From positions 880,189 to 944,188 of the forward strand of contig NZ_LT629731.1 in assembly GCF_900104575.1 (NCBI RefSeq): a stretch of DNA of 64,000 nt, written 5' to 3'. The position numbers and the translations under genes were made by a program. Each line of letters starts with the position of its first letter. Position 1 is the stretch's first letter. The notes under the pieces were generated by a model, which was given only the letters and a program-made list of their open reading frames with translations, was not told the DNA's origin and did not search any database. Below are positions 8,457 through 17,657 of the stretch, piece after piece. Source of the DNA: Bacillus tuaregi (GTDB lineage Bacteria > Bacillota > Bacilli > Bacillales > Cytobacillaceae).

Positions 8457-8620
8457 CGATAGCACAGGTCATCATCACTATTCCTGAAAGGATTTTTTTT
8501 TGTGACAATTCTCAATACTTTATTCAGGCATTTTCCGATTTGGATTATTGTCTGGGTAAGGAGATAATGATTTTGACAATAATACTTTTACTAAATGATT
8601 GAGATTTGAGGAGAGGTTTT

Positions 8621-10291
8621 ATGAAAACAGATGTTCAGATTGCACAAGAAGCTTCAATAAGACCAATTAATGAAATAGCAGAATACCTTGGAATACATGA
8701 TGATGAATTAGAGCTATACGGAAAATATAAAGCAAAAGTCTCCTTAGATGTATTAGAGCGTCTAAAGGATAAACCTGATGGGAAGTTAATTTTAGTAACG
8801 GCCATTAATCCTACTCCAGCTGGGGAAGGGAAAACAACGGTCAATGTCGGACTTTCAATGGGGTTAAATAAAATTGGGAAGAAGACCATTACGGCGTTAA
8901 GAGAGCCATCACTTGGACCGGTATTTGGGATAAAGGGTGGTGCAGCTGGGGGCGGCTATGCTCAGGTCATTCCAATGGAGGATATTAATCTTCACTTTAC
9001 CGGTGATTTTCATGCCATTACATCAGCCCATAATTTGCTTGCTGCCATGCTGGATAATCATCTACATCAGGGCAATGCACTTAACATTGATCCGAAAAGG
9101 GTTGTATGGAAAAGAGCCCTTGATATGAATGACCGTGCTCTTCGTAACATTATTATTGGCCTTGGAGGAAAAGGGGACGGCTTTATTAGGGAAAGCGGCT
9201 TTGATATAACGGTTGCTTCAGAGATTATGGCTATTCTGTGCCTGGCAACAAGTTTTAGTGATTTGAAGGACAGGCTATCAAGAATGGTAGTGGCCTATTC
9301 AACGGATGGAAGTGCTGTAACCGCAGGCGACTTAAAAGCAACTGGTGCTATGACACTATTATTAAAGGATGCTATAAAACCTAATTTAGTACAAACGCTT
9401 GAAAATACACCAGCATTTATCCATGGTGGTCCTTTTGCCAACATCGCCCATGGCTGTAACTCCGTTATGGCTACAAGAATTGGAATGAAGATAGCTGACT
9501 ATGTTGTGACCGAAGCCGGATTTGGAGCAGATTTGGGTGCGGAGAAGTTCTTTCATATTAAAAGCAGATACGCCGGGTTAAAGCCTGATGCTGTCGTTGT
9601 TGTCGCGACAATACGAGCGTTAAAGATGAACGGCGGAGTAACAAAAGCTGAACTCGGTGATGAAAATCTGAAGGCTCTCAATGATGGTTTTGTCAACCTT
9701 GAAAGACATCTTCAAAATATTAATAAATTTGGGGTCCCGGCATTGGTGGCAATCAATCAATTTCCTACAGATACTGAAGCTGAAATTCATTTACTAACAG
9801 AAAGATGCAGAGAAAAAGGAGTCGATGTTATTTTAACAGACGTTTTCACAAAAGGTGGAGAGGGAGCTGTGGAGCTGGCTGAAAAAGTGGTGGAGGTTTG
9901 TGCCACTAAACCATCACACTATCGTCCGCTTTATGCTGTAGAGGGATCTATTGAAGAGAAAATTACGACCATTGCAACGGAAATTTATCGGGCAGAACGG
10001 GTTGAATTAACTGCTGAAGCTAAGCGGCAAATAGAGGAAATCACAACGCTTGGTCTGTCTCAGATGCCAGTATGTATTGCCAAAACCCAATACTCTTTTT
10101 CTGATAATCCAGCGCTGCTTGGAGCTCCAACTGGATTTACGATAACCGTTAGAGAAATAAAAGTAAATGCAGGTGCCGGTTTTATTGTGGCCATAACCGG
10201 TACGATCATGACGATGCCCGGATTGCCAAAGGTTCCGGCTGCTAATGGAATGGATATCACGGAAACCGGAAACATTATCGGTCTTTCTTAA
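8621..10291 (+). CDS. fhs: Formate--tetrahydrofolate ligase
   Basis: 10-formyl-THF synthetase: formate + THF + ATP gives 10-formyl-THF + ADP + Pi. The 556-residue length is standard. The P-loop [11 protein letters not shown] lies at residues 63-73. Other family segments are [26 protein letters not shown]-type [18 protein letters not shown], and the C-terminal [17 protein letters not shown]. The start at 8621 has GAGGAGAGG just upstream. FolD follows after a 16-bp gap and fchA after that, so the operon turns formate into methylene-THF in the cytosol. B. subtilis lacks this gene; it is typical of formate-using clostridia and some Bacillaceae. Confidence 0.97.
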   Translation: MKTDVQIAQEASIRPINEIAEYLGIHDDELELYGKYKAKVSLDVLERLKDKPDGKLILVTAINPTPAGEGKTTVNVGLSMGLNKIGKKTITALREPSLGPVFGIKGGAAGGGYAQVIPMEDINLHFTGDFHAITSAHNLLAAMLDNHLHQGNALNIDPKRVVWKRALDMNDRALRNIIIGLGGKGDGFIRESGFDITVASEIMAILCLATSFSDLKDRLSRMVVAYSTDGSAVTAGDLKATGAMTLLLKDAIKPNLVQTLENTPAFIHGGPFANIAHGCNSVMATRIGMKIADYVVTEAGFGADLGAEKFFHIKSRYAGLKPDAVVVVATIRALKMNGGVTKAELGDENLKALNDGFVNLERHLQNINKFGVPALVAINQFPTDTEAEIHLLTERCREKGVDVILTDVFTKGGEGAVELAEKVVEVCATKPSHYRPLYAVEGSIEEKITTIATEIYRAERVELTAEAKRQIEEITTLGLSQMPVCIAKTQYSFSDNPALLGAPTGFTITVREIKVNAGAGFIVAITGTIMTMPGLPKVPAANGMDITETGNIIGLS

Positions 10292-10307
10292 TAACAGGAG
10301 GTAATTT

Positions 10308-11183
10308 ATGGGAATCAAATTAGCCGGAAAACCGGTTGTCGAAAACTTAAGAGAACAAATCAAAGCAAGAGTAGCCGTTCTCAACGAAAAGCAAGTAGCA
10401 CCTACATTGCTTTTAATCAGAGTCGGGCAACGTGAGGACGATATTTGGTATGAAAGAAGTATTTTAAAAAATTGTAACCTGCTTGGCATTCAATGCCAGG
10501 TAAGAGAGCTTCCTATAGATGTCACAATGGATGAACTAAAGCAGGTATTCCAGGAAGAAAACGATAACCCCAATGTTCATGGAATTATGATTTTCAGACC
10601 TCTGCCGGAACAGCTTGACCCGGAAGAAATTCGAAATCTAATCGACCCAGCGAAGGACATTGACTGCATGTCGCCTGTCAATCTTGAAAAAGTATTTGAA
10701 GGGAATAGCAATGGGTTTGCACCGTGTACGCCAAAAGCTGTAATTGAGCTTCTAAAGCATTATGATATTCCATTGCAAGGCGCCAATGTGGCTGTGGCGG
10801 GCAGAAGCTTGGTCGTCGGCAAGCCGCTTGCGATGCTGCTTTTAGATGAGCACGCAACTGTGACGATTTGTCATTCTAGAACGAAGGATATGCCGGCTGT
10901 GACAGGAAAAGCAGATATTGTCGTTGCAGCGATTGGCAAAGCAAAGTTCATGACGGAAGAGTACTTCACTGAAGGGCAGATTGTTGTGGATGTTGGGATC
11001 AATGACGACGGCAATGGAAAAATTGCCGGAGATGTTGATTACGATGCTGTGTTTGATAAAGTAAAAGGCATTACGCCCGCTACAGGTGGGATTGGTCTCA
11101 TTACAACAACCATATTACTGAACCATGTCGTACAGGCTTGTGAAAATTTAACAAATGGCCGTAAGGAGCATAGTCCAGTATAA
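10308..11183 (+). CDS. folD: FolD-family methylenetetrahydrofolate dehydrogenase, cyclohydrolase residues replaced
   Basis: A 291-residue FolD homologue that should interconvert methenyl-THF and methylene-THF with a nicotinamide cofactor. The Rossmann motif GRSLVVGKP (165-173) and KDID (116-119) are kept. The cyclohydrolase residues are not: in the Y-V-x-x-K motif the sequence is Y48-E-R-S-I52, so the catalytic Lys (human K56) is Ile, and the VQLPL motif reads IFRPL, so the catalytic Gln (human Q100) is F96. After the conserved Asp119, the usual GFH is CMS. I infer a dehydrogenase-only enzyme whose missing step is done by FchA, encoded next. GGAGG precedes the ATG by 8 nt. It is probably a paralogue of a normal housekeeping folD elsewhere. 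Confidence 0.88.
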   Translation: MGIKLAGKPVVENLREQIKARVAVLNEKQVAPTLLLIRVGQREDDIWYERSILKNCNLLGIQCQVRELPIDVTMDELKQVFQEENDNPNVHGIMIFRPLPEQLDPEEIRNLIDPAKDIDCMSPVNLEKVFEGNSNGFAPCTPKAVIELLKHYDIPLQGANVAVAGRSLVVGKPLAMLLLDEHATVTICHSRTKDMPAVTGKADIVVAAIGKAKFMTEEYFTEGQIVVDVGINDDGNGKIAGDVDYDAVFDKVKGITPATGGIGLITTTILLNHVVQACENLTNGRKEHSPV

Positions 11184-11257
11184 GGATGAAGCGGGAAGGA
11201 CTGATATTGCCTTCCTTTCTATTTTTATTTATTTTTATTCAGAACGGAGGAATTACC

Positions 11258-11884
11258 TTGCTAGAAAAAAGTAGCAATCAATTTATTGAAGAGCTTTCCT
11301 CAAAGGCCCCTATTCCCGGTGGAGGCGGAGCCTCAGCATATGTCGGGGCATTAGGAATGGCATTGGGAAGTATGGTTGGGAATCTAACGATTGGAAAGAA
11401 GAAATATAAAGATGTCGAAGAGGATGTAAAAGTGCTTCTCGAAAAATCTGAAACGATCATTCGAAATTTAAAAAGTCTGGTCAGTAAGGATGCAGAGGTA
11501 TTTTATCCCTTATCACAGGCCTATGGAATGCCCTCTACTACTGAAGAGGAAAAAAAGAAAAAGGATGAGGTTCTACAAGCGGCTCTAGTGGATGCGACAA
11601 TGGTTCCGCTAGAAATTGCTAGAAACTGCGTTGATGCTATCCATTTACATGAAGAATATGCCCGCAAAGGAACTCGCATTGCCATTAGTGATGTAGGCGT
11701 TGGAGTGATTTTTTGTAAAGCGGCTCTTCAAGGGGCAAAGCTGAATGTCTTAATTAATACAAAGATTATGAAGGATGCAGAGCTGAAAAAGAAGGTTGAG
11801 ACTGAATTAGCTGAAATCGAGAGAATGGGTTTAGCAAAGGCAGACGAAATCTATCGTGAAGTTGAAAGCATGCTGCAATCTTAA
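11258..11884 (+). CDS. fchA: Methenyltetrahydrofolate cyclohydrolase FchA (formiminotransferase-cyclodeaminase family)
   Basis: A 208-residue protein of the FTCD C-terminal/cyclodeaminase family, the length of clostridial FchA. It hydrolyses methenyl-THF to formyl-THF or the reverse. The glycine-rich N-terminal motif PIPGGGGASAYVGALGMALG (about residues 14-33) binds folate in this family; the rest is largely helical. The start is TTG at 11258, with GGAGG 7 nt upstream; upstream in-frame codons would encode an unlikely leader. It sits about 75 bp after folD. Because the adjacent FolD lacks cyclohydrolase residues, FchA probably supplies that activity. A glutamate formiminotransferase role is less likely, as no histidine-use genes are near. 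Confidence 0.9.
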   Translation: MLEKSSNQFIEELSSKAPIPGGGGASAYVGALGMALGSMVGNLTIGKKKYKDVEEDVKVLLEKSETIIRNLKSLVSKDAEVFYPLSQAYGMPSTTEEEKKKKDEVLQAALVDATMVPLEIARNCVDAIHLHEEYARKGTRIAISDVGVGVIFCKAALQGAKLNVLINTKIMKDAELKKKVETELAEIERMGLAKADEIYREVESMLQS

Positions 11885-11947
11885 AAGAGTTGATCGTAAG
11901 GAGTGTCAGATACTACTATAAAAGTGGTGTCAGACGCTCTTTTTTGT

Positions 11948-12175
11948 TTAACTTCATTCAGCAAATGCTTTTTGTACCGAAAGCTTGCGACAGGTACAGA
12001 AGTCCTCCACTTCTACAAGTGGGGGATGAAGGCAAATGGTCCTTCGATTCAGTGGGGGTTCAAACCCCGGCTGAATGAAGTTAAGCCTCCGGCGGATGTC
12101 ACGGATTTTTTAGGGGTAATTTATCGAGCAAGCTCGATAAAAATCCGGACCCAAATTCGGCGGTGCGAATTTGAT
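11948..12175 (+). repeat. Interspersed structured repeat, copy C (long form)
   Basis: 228 bp with a perfect 15-bp terminal-to-internal inverted repeat (TTAACTTCATTCAGC). The 3' stem is the TTATCGAGC/GCTCGATAA type with loop AA. It lies between fchA and the formate channel gene, in their orientation, ending 123 bp before that start. Confidence 0.9.
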
Positions 12176-12298
12176 AGGAATGAGATGCTCTAGTAATAAA
12201 TAACAAAATTGAATGGACACACTTTTGTCATTGCCTTTCTCGTACTGATTGTGATAATTTCACATTGTTGGGTAAAAGCAACGGAGAGGTGGAAATAT

Positions 12299-13114
12299 AT
12301 GAGTTACTATAATCCCAAAGAGATTGCTGATATCTCTATTAAAAAAGGGGTAGAAAAAGTAGAGTCATCCAAATTATCTATGGCGATCCTTGGCTTTTTG
12401 GGAGGGGCCTTTATCTCATTAGGATATCTAGCATATATTCGTGTAACGGGCACGATGCCGCATGAATGGGGAAGTTTGGTCACCTTTATCGGGGCAGCCG
12501 TTTTCCCGGTTGGGCTAGTATTGGTCTTAATTGCTGGTGGAGAACTTCTAACTGGTAATATGATGGCGGTGAGCATTGCCTATTTTGCTAGGAAAATTAG
12601 CTTCACTCAATTAATGAAGAACTGGCTGCTTATTGCTTTTTATAATCTCCTTGGAGCACTATTTATTGCTTACTTTTTTGGACATTTTGTGGGCTTGACT
12701 GAAGGGGCTTTTTTAGAAAAGACGCTACATACTGCTGAAGCGAAGGTAAATGATCCATTTTGGGTAGCGTTTGTTTCCGGAATTGGATGTAACTGGCTTG
12801 TGGGGATTGCGGTTTGGTTATGTTACGGAGCAAAGGATGTCGCTGGAAAAATTCTAGCGATTTGGTTTCCAGTCATGACTTTTGTATTAATTGGATTTCA
12901 ACACGTTGTGGCGAATATGTTTATTATTCCAGCAGCTATCTTTGCCGGACATCTATCCTGGACGGAATTTGTGTTCAATGTCATTCCTGTCTTTTTAGGT
13001 AATGCGGTTGGAGGAGCAGTCTTTGTCAGTCTCATGTATTTTCTGGTTTATCAAAAGGAAGCTTCAAAAATTGGCGCCTTTTCTGTTGATAAGGATATTA
13101 AAAAAGCCGGCTAA
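12299..13114 (+). CDS. Formate/nitrite transporter family channel (FocA-like)
   Basis: A 271-residue integral membrane protein of the FNT family, which form pentameric channels for formate, nitrite or hydrosulfide. About six transmembrane helices are evident. The family signature segments GGELLTGNM, GIGCNWLVGIAVWLCYGA and GFQHVVANMF (with the central His of formate channels) are intact. The ATG at 12299 is preceded by GAGAGGTGG at good spacing; earlier in-frame codons give an extra hydrophobic leader without a site. Its place after fhs-folD-fchA makes formate the likely substrate, but sequence alone does not exclude nitrite. Its link to the operon is interrupted by repeat C, so it may have its own promoter. 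Confidence 0.9.
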   Translation: MSYYNPKEIADISIKKGVEKVESSKLSMAILGFLGGAFISLGYLAYIRVTGTMPHEWGSLVTFIGAAVFPVGLVLVLIAGGELLTGNMMAVSIAYFARKISFTQLMKNWLLIAFYNLLGALFIAYFFGHFVGLTEGAFLEKTLHTAEAKVNDPFWVAFVSGIGCNWLVGIAVWLCYGAKDVAGKILAIWFPVMTFVLIGFQHVVANMFIIPAAIFAGHLSWTEFVFNVIPVFLGNAVGGAVFVSLMYFLVYQKEASKIGAFSVDKDIKKAG

Positions 13115-13124
13115 TGGCTGTGAC

Positions 13125-13168
13125 GCTGTTTGAAAAAATCTGCTCGATTCTTTCAAACAGCCATTTTT
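13125..13168 (+). terminator. Terminator of the formate channel gene
   Basis: GCTGTTTGAAA (13125-13135) pairs with TTTCAAACAGC, followed by a T run ending near 13168. Confidence 0.8.
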
Positions 13169-13176
13169 TACTATCT

Positions 13177-13208
13177 AAAAAGGCGATACCTAAGGGTACC
13201 GCCTTTTT
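13177..13208. terminator. Bidirectional terminator
   Basis: GGCGATACC and GGGTACCGCC form a stem flanked by AAAAA on the left and TTTTT on the right, so it can serve both convergent genes. Confidence 0.75.
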
Positions 13209-13220
13209 GAGTCTATTTGA

Positions 13221-13511
13221 TTATGATTGCTTAACTTCCTGCTTAACTTCTTCCCAATAATATTGAACAGCTTCTTTACGGACAACCTCAGGACATTCTA
13301 CTTCATCAGCCCAGTCATCATAATTGTTCTTACCGTGGATATGTTGAATTTCAACTGAATAGTACTTTTCTTTATATTTAAAAATTACTACAATCATTTC
13401 ATCGAAGCCAGCATCATCGTTTCCAAGTTCCTGAACAAACTCTAGACCGTAATCAGGGTGATCTTTTCTTTCTGCTACAGATTCTAAAATAACATCTTTA
13501 GGGAACTTCAT
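13221..13511 (-). CDS. Conserved hypothetical protein, 96 aa
   Basis: A small acidic soluble protein of 96 residues that I do not recognise. It has a mixed alpha/beta pattern (EMIVVIFKYKEKYYSVEIQHI suggests two beta strands) and an acidic C-terminal helix ending EEVKQEVKQS. No signal peptide, membrane helix or metal-binding motif is visible. AAGGAG lies 8-9 nt before the ATG and a terminator-like stem follows the stop, so it is a real single-gene unit. Coding quality matches the neighbours. Confidence 0.75.
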   Translation of the reverse strand: MKFPKDVILESVAERKDHPDYGLEFVQELGNDDAGFDEMIVVIFKYKEKYYSVEIQHIHGKNNYDDWADEVECPEVVRKEAVQYYWEEVKQEVKQS

Positions 13512-13754
13512 TTTATTCTCTCCTTACTTTTTATCCCGCTATTGATAACGGAATTACTATCAAATATTCAGCAGGTAATGTGCCCTGACTGATGGATGTA
13601 TTCTTTATAAGCGTATTTTAATACGTTACTAGACAAAAAGAAATAAAAAATATCAGAAAAAATTGTCTAATTTGTGAATCAAAGAGGGCATGAATCGAAC
13701 AAGCTCACATAATTAGTATTGGATAACAACCTGAATATATCCTGAAATGAATGG

Positions 13755-14321
13755 CTACACATTTTGTCCTGAATTCCCTTTTTTCTTAGCCTGTTTTTTC
13801 AAGACGGCTTTCTTCATTCCCTTCACTAAGTATCCGCCTTTAAAACTTGTTGGTTCATAGGCAACCACAAAGGCCTTCGGAGCATCTTCATTTAAAATAT
13901 TCATTAGTTCCTTTTCTCTATTTCTTTTCACGACAATATCGAGCCGATATCGTCTGTTACCCTCGCGACCCTCACCTTCAAAAATCGTGACGCCAAAGCC
14001 TTCGCTTCTGAGCCTTTCAATTAATTCTGTATCATGATCGAGTAAGCTTACATTAACGGTTCGATATCCTATCGCTAATCTTCTTTCTAATAATCCTCCT
14101 AAAATGATTCCACCAGAATATCCTACAGAATAGGCAACCATATTCAAATAGTTCGACAGATCTGAAAAGATGATTCCTAAACTGATTACATAGATTAGTG
14201 CTTCTACACCGCCTAATAATGAAGCGATTTTTATCTCGCTTTTTACAAGAAATATTGTCCGAAGTGTTGTGAGTGGTACGATGACAAATTGCATCAATAC
14301 GATTAACAGTGCATCTAACAT
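13755..14321 (-). CDS. UPF0316/DUF2179 family membrane protein (YebE-like)
   Basis: A 188-residue protein of the UPF0316 family. The first about 85 residues hold three probable membrane helices (LLIVLMQFVIVPLTTLRTIF, ALIYVISLGIIFSDL, VAYSVGYSGGIILGGLLE). The C-terminal half is the soluble DUF2179 domain (VNVSLLDHDTELIERLRSEG, then LDIVVKRNREKELMNIL), a ligand- or sensor-type fold also found in YitT proteins. Function is unknown. The start at 14321 is preferred because of GAGGCG upstream; the longer frame from 14387 has no comparable site. Confidence 0.85.
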   Translation of the reverse strand: MLDALLIVLMQFVIVPLTTLRTIFLVKSEIKIASLLGGVEALIYVISLGIIFSDLSNYLNMVAYSVGYSGGIILGGLLERRLAIGYRTVNVSLLDHDTELIERLRSEGFGVTIFEGEGREGNRRYRLDIVVKRNREKELMNILNEDAPKAFVVAYEPTSFKGGYLVKGMKKAVLKKQAKKKGNSGQNV

Positions 14322-14590
14322 ATATGTTCGCCTCGCAATAAAAAATACATTCACTTGATAATAAATGTAACAAAAATCTGATGTCAAATTATTTTAATTA
14401 AGATAAAGTGAATCTTGTTAGTTCTTTCTCTTTTTGACATAGAATATTCATTATTACATTTCGTAAGTTGCTGCGTAAAAAAGGTGCTTACAGAAAAACG
14501 TCTTATACGCTACAATTACGATATTGATCGATTGCGTGAAGAATTAGAAAATAGTACTATTTTTACAAAGGTTCAAAAGATATCCTATTT
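14322..14590. other. Intergenic region with a possible small or broken plus-strand frame
   Basis: A plus frame open from at least 14412 ends at a TAA (14592-14594) inside the first bases of repeat D. The last 36 codons from a GTG at 14484 (LTEKRLIRYNYDIDRLREEL near the N-terminus) look protein-like. There is no clear ribosome site or ATG, so this may be the remnant of a gene cut by repeat D, or chance. Confidence 0.25.
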
Positions 14591-14782
14591 TTAACTTCAT
14601 TCAGCAGAAGTCCTCTACTTCTACAAGTCGGGGATGAATGCAAATGGTCCTTCGATTCAGTGGGGATTCAACCCCCGGCTGAATGTAGATAAGCCTCCGG
14701 CGGATGTCACGGATTTTTTAAAGGTAGTTTACCCGAGCGAGCTCAGGTAATCCGGACGCAAATTCGACGAGTGAATTTGATT
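14591..14782 (+). repeat. Interspersed structured repeat, copy D (short form)
   Basis: 192 bp. Like copy A it lacks the GTACC/GGTAC segment; like copy B it has the TTACC/GGTAA stem variant. The internal inverted copy is decayed (GCTGAATGTAGATAA). It ends 59 bp before aroD, in the same orientation. Confidence 0.88.
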
Positions 14783-14841
14783 GCTAGAGAGATGCAAAAC
14801 ATAACGAACCATTTGAGTATAAAGAGACGGAGTGGGAGAAA

Positions 14842-15609
14842 TTGAAAAATACAGTCGTAGTCAGGGGTATAGCAATCGGTGAAGGGGAACCTAAGATTTG
14901 CGTACCTATGGTTGGTGAAAACATCATAGAACTTGAGAACGAGGCTGCTTTTCTTAAAACAATCGATTTGGATGTTGTGGAGTGGCGTGTAGATTTTTAT
15001 GAGGGTGTTGAAGATATTGAAAAAGTAAAGCAAGGATTGGAGAGAATCCGTTCTGTTCTTTCTGACATCCCGCTCATTTTCACTTTTAGAAGTGCAAGAG
15101 AAGGCGGAGAAAAGGAAGTGAGCACACAGTATTACTTTGAAATGAACAAAGAAATTTGTCGGACAGGTCTTGTTGATATGGTAGATGTTGAATTGTTTCA
15201 AAACGAGCGGCAGATTCAATTGTTAATTGAAGAAGCACATCGTCAAAATGTCTTTGTTATTATTTCAAATCATGATTTTGCTAAAACTCCTACTAAGGAG
15301 GAGATTATCTCTCGACTTCGAAAAGCACAGGAATTAGGCGGGGACATACCGAAAATGGCTGTTATGCCAAGAAATACAGGTGATGTCATAACCTTATTAG
15401 AAGCAACAAATGAAATGAAGGAAAAATACGCTGATCGACCGATCATTACGATGTCAATGGCCGGTAAAGGAGTCATCAGCCGATTGGCAGGTGAAGTCTT
15501 TGGCTCCACCTTAACCTTTGCAGCGGCAAACAAGGCCTCAGCTCCCGGACAGGTGCCTGTCACCGAATTAAGGAATGTTCTAAAGCTGATTCATTCTAGC
15601 TTAGACTAA
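14842..15609 (+). CDS. aroD: Type I 3-dehydroquinate dehydratase
   Basis: Third step of the shikimate pathway: 3-dehydroquinate to 3-dehydroshikimate by a Schiff-base mechanism. The 255-residue TIM-barrel protein has EWRVDFY (Glu48), the catalytic His144 in IISNHDFAKTP and the Schiff-base Lys171 in IPKMAVMP, all at family positions. B. subtilis calls the same enzyme AroC. The start is TTG at 14842 with GGGAG just upstream. It is a single gene between repeat D and a strong terminator; the repeat lies in its presumed leader. Confidence 0.95.
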   Translation: MKNTVVVRGIAIGEGEPKICVPMVGENIIELENEAAFLKTIDLDVVEWRVDFYEGVEDIEKVKQGLERIRSVLSDIPLIFTFRSAREGGEKEVSTQYYFEMNKEICRTGLVDMVDVELFQNERQIQLLIEEAHRQNVFVIISNHDFAKTPTKEEIISRLRKAQELGGDIPKMAVMPRNTGDVITLLEATNEMKEKYADRPIITMSMAGKGVISRLAGEVFGSTLTFAAANKASAPGQVPVTELRNVLKLIHSSLD

Positions 15610-15628
15610 GAATGTCATAAAAATAAAA

Positions 15629-15656
15629 AAACCTTGAGATATATCTCAAGGTTTTT
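15629..15656. terminator. Terminator between aroD and tRNA-Ala
   Basis: AAACCTTGAGAT/ATCTCAAGGTTT stem with flanking A and T runs, usable from both strands. Confidence 0.85.
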
Positions 15657-15662
15657 GGTTGA

Positions 15663-15735
<73 letters not shown>

Positions 15736-15832
15736 AAAGGATTGGTACAAAAGAAATTATAGCGGGAAATGACTGTCGATGCAAGAGCTTTTTGTGATTT
15801 TTTTTACATAAAATGCTGGAGTCTCCAAACTA

Positions 15833-16528
15833 TTATTGTAAGCCACCAATTTCCGTTCTTTTTACGCCATCAATGCTGGAGACTTTATAATAAACATCGG
15901 TAATATTTCGGCGGAAATCAACGGTGACAAGGAGTCTAATGACGTGCTCACCACCTTTTACATCCTCGATATGAATTTTCCGAATGTGAATTTTTTGTTT
16001 TTCGAAAGCCTCAATGATAGAATCGAATTTATTTTTATCGTCTACCCTTAAGTTTATATTGATTTCCTTTTGTCGTAGTTGTCTTGGCCCGACCAAGCTG
16101 AAAAAGAAGGGGATGATTTCCACGCTGATAATTAACATAGCAACTCCTGCAAGTGCTTCAACATAATAACCGGCTCCCACCGCAATTCCAACCCCGGCAG
16201 CACCCCAAATGAGGGCAGCAGTCGTTAATCCCGAGATACTGTCATTTCCTCTTCGTAAAATCACCCCGGCACCTAGAAAACCAATACCTGAAACGATTTG
16301 GGCTGCAAGTCTAAGTGGATCCATCGTAATATTAATCTGGTCATTATGGGGGAACTTATAGGCTGATTCAATGGAAACAATGGTCAATAAGCAACTTACA
16401 ATCGATATAACCAAGCTTGTTTTCAGTCCTACAGGTTTTCGTTTTAATTCTCTTTCCAGACCAATGACCATGCCTAAAATTGCTGAAATTCCTAGTTTCA
16501 TTAAAACATCTAATTCTATACTGATCAT
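15833..16528 (-). CDS. MgtC/SapB family membrane protein
   Basis: 231 residues. The N-terminal about 140 residues are the MgtC/SapB membrane domain with four to five helices and the signature GMVIGLERELKRKPVGLKT followed by GIGFLGAGVILRRG. The C-terminal domain (about 150-231) is a soluble ACT-like regulatory domain. MgtC proteins are tied to Mg2+ limitation and membrane-potential control; the Bacillus homologue YhiD has no firm role. The start at 16528 matches the usual family N-terminus, though its ribosome site (GGTTGAG) is weak; an ATG at 16546 is possible. It appears to be a single gene. Confidence 0.88.
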   Translation of the reverse strand: MISIELDVLMKLGISAILGMVIGLERELKRKPVGLKTSLVISIVSCLLTIVSIESAYKFPHNDQINITMDPLRLAAQIVSGIGFLGAGVILRRGNDSISGLTTAALIWGAAGVGIAVGAGYYVEALAGVAMLIISVEIIPFFFSLVGPRQLRQKEININLRVDDKNKFDSIIEAFEKQKIHIRKIHIEDVKGGEHVIRLLVTVDFRRNITDVYYKVSSIDGVKRTEIGGLQ

Positions 16529-16673
16529 CTCAACCGCTCTTTTCATTAAGACTATTTTTCTGATTCATGAACTTAACAGAATTGTACTTCTATTAAAAAT
16601 ATAACATAAAAAATAATGTTAATATAATATTGATATATGCATTTATAGAATAATAGCATTAAAGGAGCAGACA

Positions 16674-17585
16674 ATGAACACACCAAAAATAAATCCCTAT
16701 TTTGTACTTGTGATAGGTGTTATTAGCATTTCAACATCAGCCATCTTTGTAAAATTGACTTCCGCACCATCTGGTATTACGGCATTTTACCGGTTACTAT
16801 TTACCGTCCTTTTTATGCTTCCTCTGTTTACTTATAAATATATGTCAGAGTTGAAGCTTATATCCAAAAAGGATTGGTTCTTTTCGATAATTTCAGGTGT
16901 CTTTCTTGCCTTTCATTTTATCCTGTGGTTTGAATCGTTGCGTTTTACTTCGGTAGCAAGCTCCACTGTACTAGTAACCCTGCAGCCATTATTTGCTTTT
17001 ATTGGCTCTTATTTATTTTTTAAGGAAGTCTTCTCCGGAAAAGCCCTTTTATCATGTGTTTTGGCGATAGGGGGAAGTGTGATGATTAGCTGGGGGGATT
17101 TTTATGTAAGTGGGACAGCGTTATATGGAGACTTATTGGCGTTAATAGCCTGTGTGCTTGTGACGGTTTATTTTTTATTCGGACAAACAGTTCGGAAAAG
17201 AATCTCGCTCATCACGTACACCTTTGTGGTCTATTCAATTAGTACAATGACCTTGTTTATCTATGCTTTAACCAAGGGAGAATTGTTCTTCCCCTACGAA
17301 TCAAGGGACTGGTTGTATTTTATACTTTTAGCGGTTTTTCCAACTTTATTAGGTCATTCCCTTTTTAATTGGTCATTAAAATGGTTGAGCACCTCCACCA
17401 TTTCGATGGCTATCCTATTAGAACCTGTCGGTGCAGGTATTTTGGCGTATTTTTTATTTCAAGAAACAATTAGTTGGACACAAGCCTTTGGGAGCATCAT
17501 TATCATCGCAGGTATCATGTTCTTTCTCTTAGATGAAAAGAAGGTGAAGAAGAAAATGAAAATAGGCTTAAAAAAGAGTGGTTAA
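16674..17585 (+). CDS. EamA (DMT superfamily) transporter
   Basis: A 303-residue inner-membrane protein with about ten predicted transmembrane helices in two EamA repeats (about residues 10-140 and 150-290). Family features include the small-residue-rich first helix (VISISTSAIFVKLTS) and EPVGAGILAYFLFQE in the second repeat. DMT transporters export or import varied metabolites; nothing in the context fixes a substrate. AAAGGAG lies 7 nt before the ATG. A bidirectional terminator follows. Confidence 0.88.
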   Translation: MNTPKINPYFVLVIGVISISTSAIFVKLTSAPSGITAFYRLLFTVLFMLPLFTYKYMSELKLISKKDWFFSIISGVFLAFHFILWFESLRFTSVASSTVLVTLQPLFAFIGSYLFFKEVFSGKALLSCVLAIGGSVMISWGDFYVSGTALYGDLLALIACVLVTVYFLFGQTVRKRISLITYTFVVYSISTMTLFIYALTKGELFFPYESRDWLYFILLAVFPTLLGHSLFNWSLKWLSTSTISMAILLEPVGAGILAYFLFQETISWTQAFGSIIIIAGIMFFLLDEKKVKKKMKIGLKKSG

Positions 17586-17624
17586 TATAAGTAGCTATTA
17601 ATAGTAGAAAAAATGGATAGACTA

Positions 17625-17655
17625 AAATAGTCCCTATAGAGCATAGGGGCTATTT
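17625..17655. terminator. Bidirectional terminator
   Basis: AAATAGTCCCTAT pairs with ATAGGGGCTATTT; T runs lie on both sides. It separates the EamA gene from the convergent 58-codon gene. Confidence 0.75.
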
Positions 17656-17657
17656 GT

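Noticed and set aside
11890-12193. Small frames inside repeat C, and similar ones in copies A and E
   Set aside because: They simply translate the repeat, differ between copies and lack ribosome sites.
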